Origin: Chiridota heheva
Taxonomy: Eukaryota; Echinodermata; Holothuroidea; Apodida; Chiridotidae
Direction of reading: 5' to 3'
DNA length: 64,000 bases
Assembly (NCBI GenBank): GCA_020152595.1
Contig: JAIGNY010000750.1
Coordinates: forward strand, 798,501-862,500
The translations under genes were made by a program, and so were the position numbers. Every line of letters starts with the position of its first letter. The stretch's first letter is position 1. Positions 62,113-64,000 of this stretch are shown piece by piece. The notes beneath the pieces are model-generated. The model was not told where the DNA came from and made no database searches. It saw nothing but the letters and a program-made list of their open reading frames with translations.

Positions 62113-62548
62113 TTAGGGGTAAGAAAAAGTAGGTTGAGGCAAGAGATGCCATTTCTTGTCCAAGTGACATCCCCCTGGTTGGGGAGAAAGAGTAGGTGGT
62201 GGAGGAGAGTTGCAAAGGAGATATTTGTGCATGTTTGTTTTTGTTGGAGAGAGTTAAAGAGGAAGGCTCGTCTCAGTAAAATAGGGTAAAATTGGGGGAT
62301 GCTATATTTTGACGTCACTTCCAGTTGTGGACGCAAGATCCGATCCTCTGTCTGTTTGTACCACAGTACAGCCAGACACTAGTATGTACGTTGTGTGTGC
62401 AGAGTTACATACACAGCGCATTACGTTCTGTGACGAGAAACTTGTTTGTTTCTTTTAATGCATTTTTGTCAGAAAGCGAAAGAGAAATATTAGTATTAAA
62501 ATTACTGAGAAAAAAAGAAGAAGATAAAAGCAAAAGTCACAATAAACG

Positions 62549-62628
62549 ATTCTACCGGGGCTCGAACTCACGACTTGATTTGAAAAAAAGCTGTAACCGA
62601 TCGCCGTAACCAACTGGGCTATCTCGTG
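62549..62628 (-). ncRNA. tRNA-like sequence (tRNA pseudogene or SINE head)
   Basis: On the minus strand TAGCCCAGTTGG matches the Pol III A box and GAGTTCGAGCCCC the B box, at about the right distance, with a TTTT run about 20 bases downstream. The acceptor stem does not pair well and the central region holds a T7 run, so a functional tRNA is unlikely. Confidence 0.55.
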
Positions 62629-64000
62629 TAGTGACCTTCAAAGCGTTTTAAATAACTATATACCTCGCAATACGAGACAACGAATCACACAGCAAATTTT
62701 CAACCTATCAAAAAATTTGAAAGGAATTCTAAATATTGTGCGCATATGACGATTTCGCCTCTTTGATATTAAAAGCACAATCCAGACGATATTACTATAG
62801 TTGCTATAATGAAAAAAAGAAATAGGATTTGACAGGTAATTTTCAGTAATAGATTTAGGGTGAGTACGACAAAAGACGAAGAAGCTATTTGCTTAGTAGT
62901 ATATTGTTCAGGAAAGAAATTAAAGAGCCTCCACCTTTCATGTACTGTTTTTTTAAGCAGTGATTCTTGCAACCAGGGACAAGCTATAGTATTTAAACAT
63001 ATGGTTAAGTAAACTAAAATGATTAAGAAATATATTTTTCTAAAACATGCAAATAGCAAAACAAATAAGAATAATCAGTTGAAAATTTTTGCATTTTTTG
63101 AAATTTCAGATCTTAATTTGCAAATTTGTGATGTATTTGTGAGGGGAAGAATTGAATCTGGCAAAAAGTTTTCCAATCTAATCCACATTCAAAATCTAAA
63201 AGGAAAAGATGCTCTTATCATTCTCAGATCAATCTGGACTAACTTCCTATTCATCACAAATTTTGCAAACATCAAAATTTTAAAAACCACACATGCTTTT
63301 TATGACATTTATATTTTAGTAGAAAATAATGAGAACAGTTTTGTAGCTGTCCGTATACTTAACGAGATGACTGACATCATAAAATAGGCAAATGGAAACT
63401 GTTTCAACCTAACTAATATCAGATTTTGAAAAAAGGTTTGACGTACCTATTAGAATATCTGGAAAAGCACCACCCCTGACCCCCTCCCATCCGCCAAAAA
63501 TATATATATTGAATACTTTATACAAAGAGAACAAAGTTAAGGGATTATTATCTTACCTAAAAGAGGTTAAAAGACCAGAATAAATGATCTAGTCTGGCCT
63601 GATGCACAACAGACAAGCACAAATAAATATACCTTTTCAGACTTGAGATGAACCAATAAAGTGACTACACAATGGGTTGATTGACAAATTTGTGAGTATT
63701 TTCTTAAATAATGTTGATTGGTCAACATCCCTTCAGAGGGTCATATTAACATTCAATGATAGTGCTGGAAAATGTTGTTTCATCATTTTCATTCTTTTAT
63801 CCAGAGCCGAAAGTTGCTGTTTCGCCACAACCTGCACAAGAGCACACAGTATTCATATCTCAATTTCTCTTTTTTTCTTTATCTCACTTGCGGTGTAAAT
63901 CTTTACATTCATCCTCATCCTAATCTTCTTCGATTACACTACATACATTGAAAAGCCCTCTGTACTTTGGCAACCTAATTCAATTAGTGTATACAGCAAG

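Larger units (their letters stand above)
57548..64000 (-). other. FAK introns upstream of exon 57493 and of exon 59831
   Basis: The 2.28 kb intron 57548-59830 holds a 53-bp minisatellite (58430-58615). The upstream intron (59974 to the window edge) holds the 60405-61015 array, the MITE at 61728-62112 and a tRNA-like sequence at 62549-62628. I found no further FERM exon between 59974 and 64000. An open frame at 63019-63387 on the plus strand has no recognisable domain. Confidence 0.75.

Noticed and set aside
62549-62628. Functional tRNA gene
   Set aside because: A and B boxes are present but the acceptor stem does not pair, and a T7 run would stop Pol III internally.
63019-63387. 122-codon plus-strand frame
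   Set aside because: It is A/T-driven, with no recognised domain, no splice context and opposite strand to the host gene. It stays a weak possibility only because of its length.

Overview
The window is animal nuclear DNA, AT-rich and intron-dominated, with canonical GT-AG splice sites, tRNA-derived SINEs, LINEs, MITEs and many micro- and minisatellites. The mix suggests a marine invertebrate, but I cannot name the species.

The only host gene I can prove is on the minus strand: focal adhesion kinase (FAK/PTK2 family). Eight coding exons read 5'->3' from high to low coordinates and chain in phase. They are 59831-59973, 57493-57547, 54676-54815, 51730-51807, 50501-50605, 40244-40361, 7002-7041 and 5749-5849. 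They encode FERM lobes F2 and F3 and the start of the FERM-kinase linker. The FERM N-terminus lies beyond 64000. The autophosphorylation site, kinase and FAT domains must lie mostly below position 1; a tentative further linker exon is at 3145-3191. Exon 54676-54815 is one base short of its expected frame and ends in a premature stop as given.

The F3 exons are separated by a 10.1 kb intron, and F3 is separated from the linker by a 33.2 kb intron. Both contain candidate alternative exons in the right phase. The most interesting is a possible alternative first exon at 12433-12502. It carries an ATG, ends in the phase needed to join the linker exon, and has CpG-rich upstream sequence with a perfect PBX/MEIS motif. 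It would start a FERM-less kinase. Other candidates are at 48767-48808, 46120-46164, 44226-44255 (or 44007-44255 as an alternative end), 39021-39071 and 23168-23215. All need transcript evidence.

Everything else is repeats. An RNase H-bearing I-type LINE is present in eight pieces, all on the same strand as FAK. Positions 28970-37375 hold a plus-strand LINE (ORF1, endonuclease, RT). It is broken by a 39-bp minisatellite, by an antisense I-type LINE that itself carries a GC-rich TTAA-flanked insert, and by a young SINE with a perfect 14-bp target duplication. Three foldback elements with TTAA ends and one PIF/Harbinger-like MITE with a TTA duplication lie near the FERM exons. Tandem arrays include a 22/25-bp array (541-2919), a 24-bp array (9888-11256), a 36-bp array (19272-19750), a roughly 300-bp array (24830-25640), a roughly 96-bp array (41395-43640), a 44-bp array (49568-50050) and (AT)n tracts up to about 520 bp.
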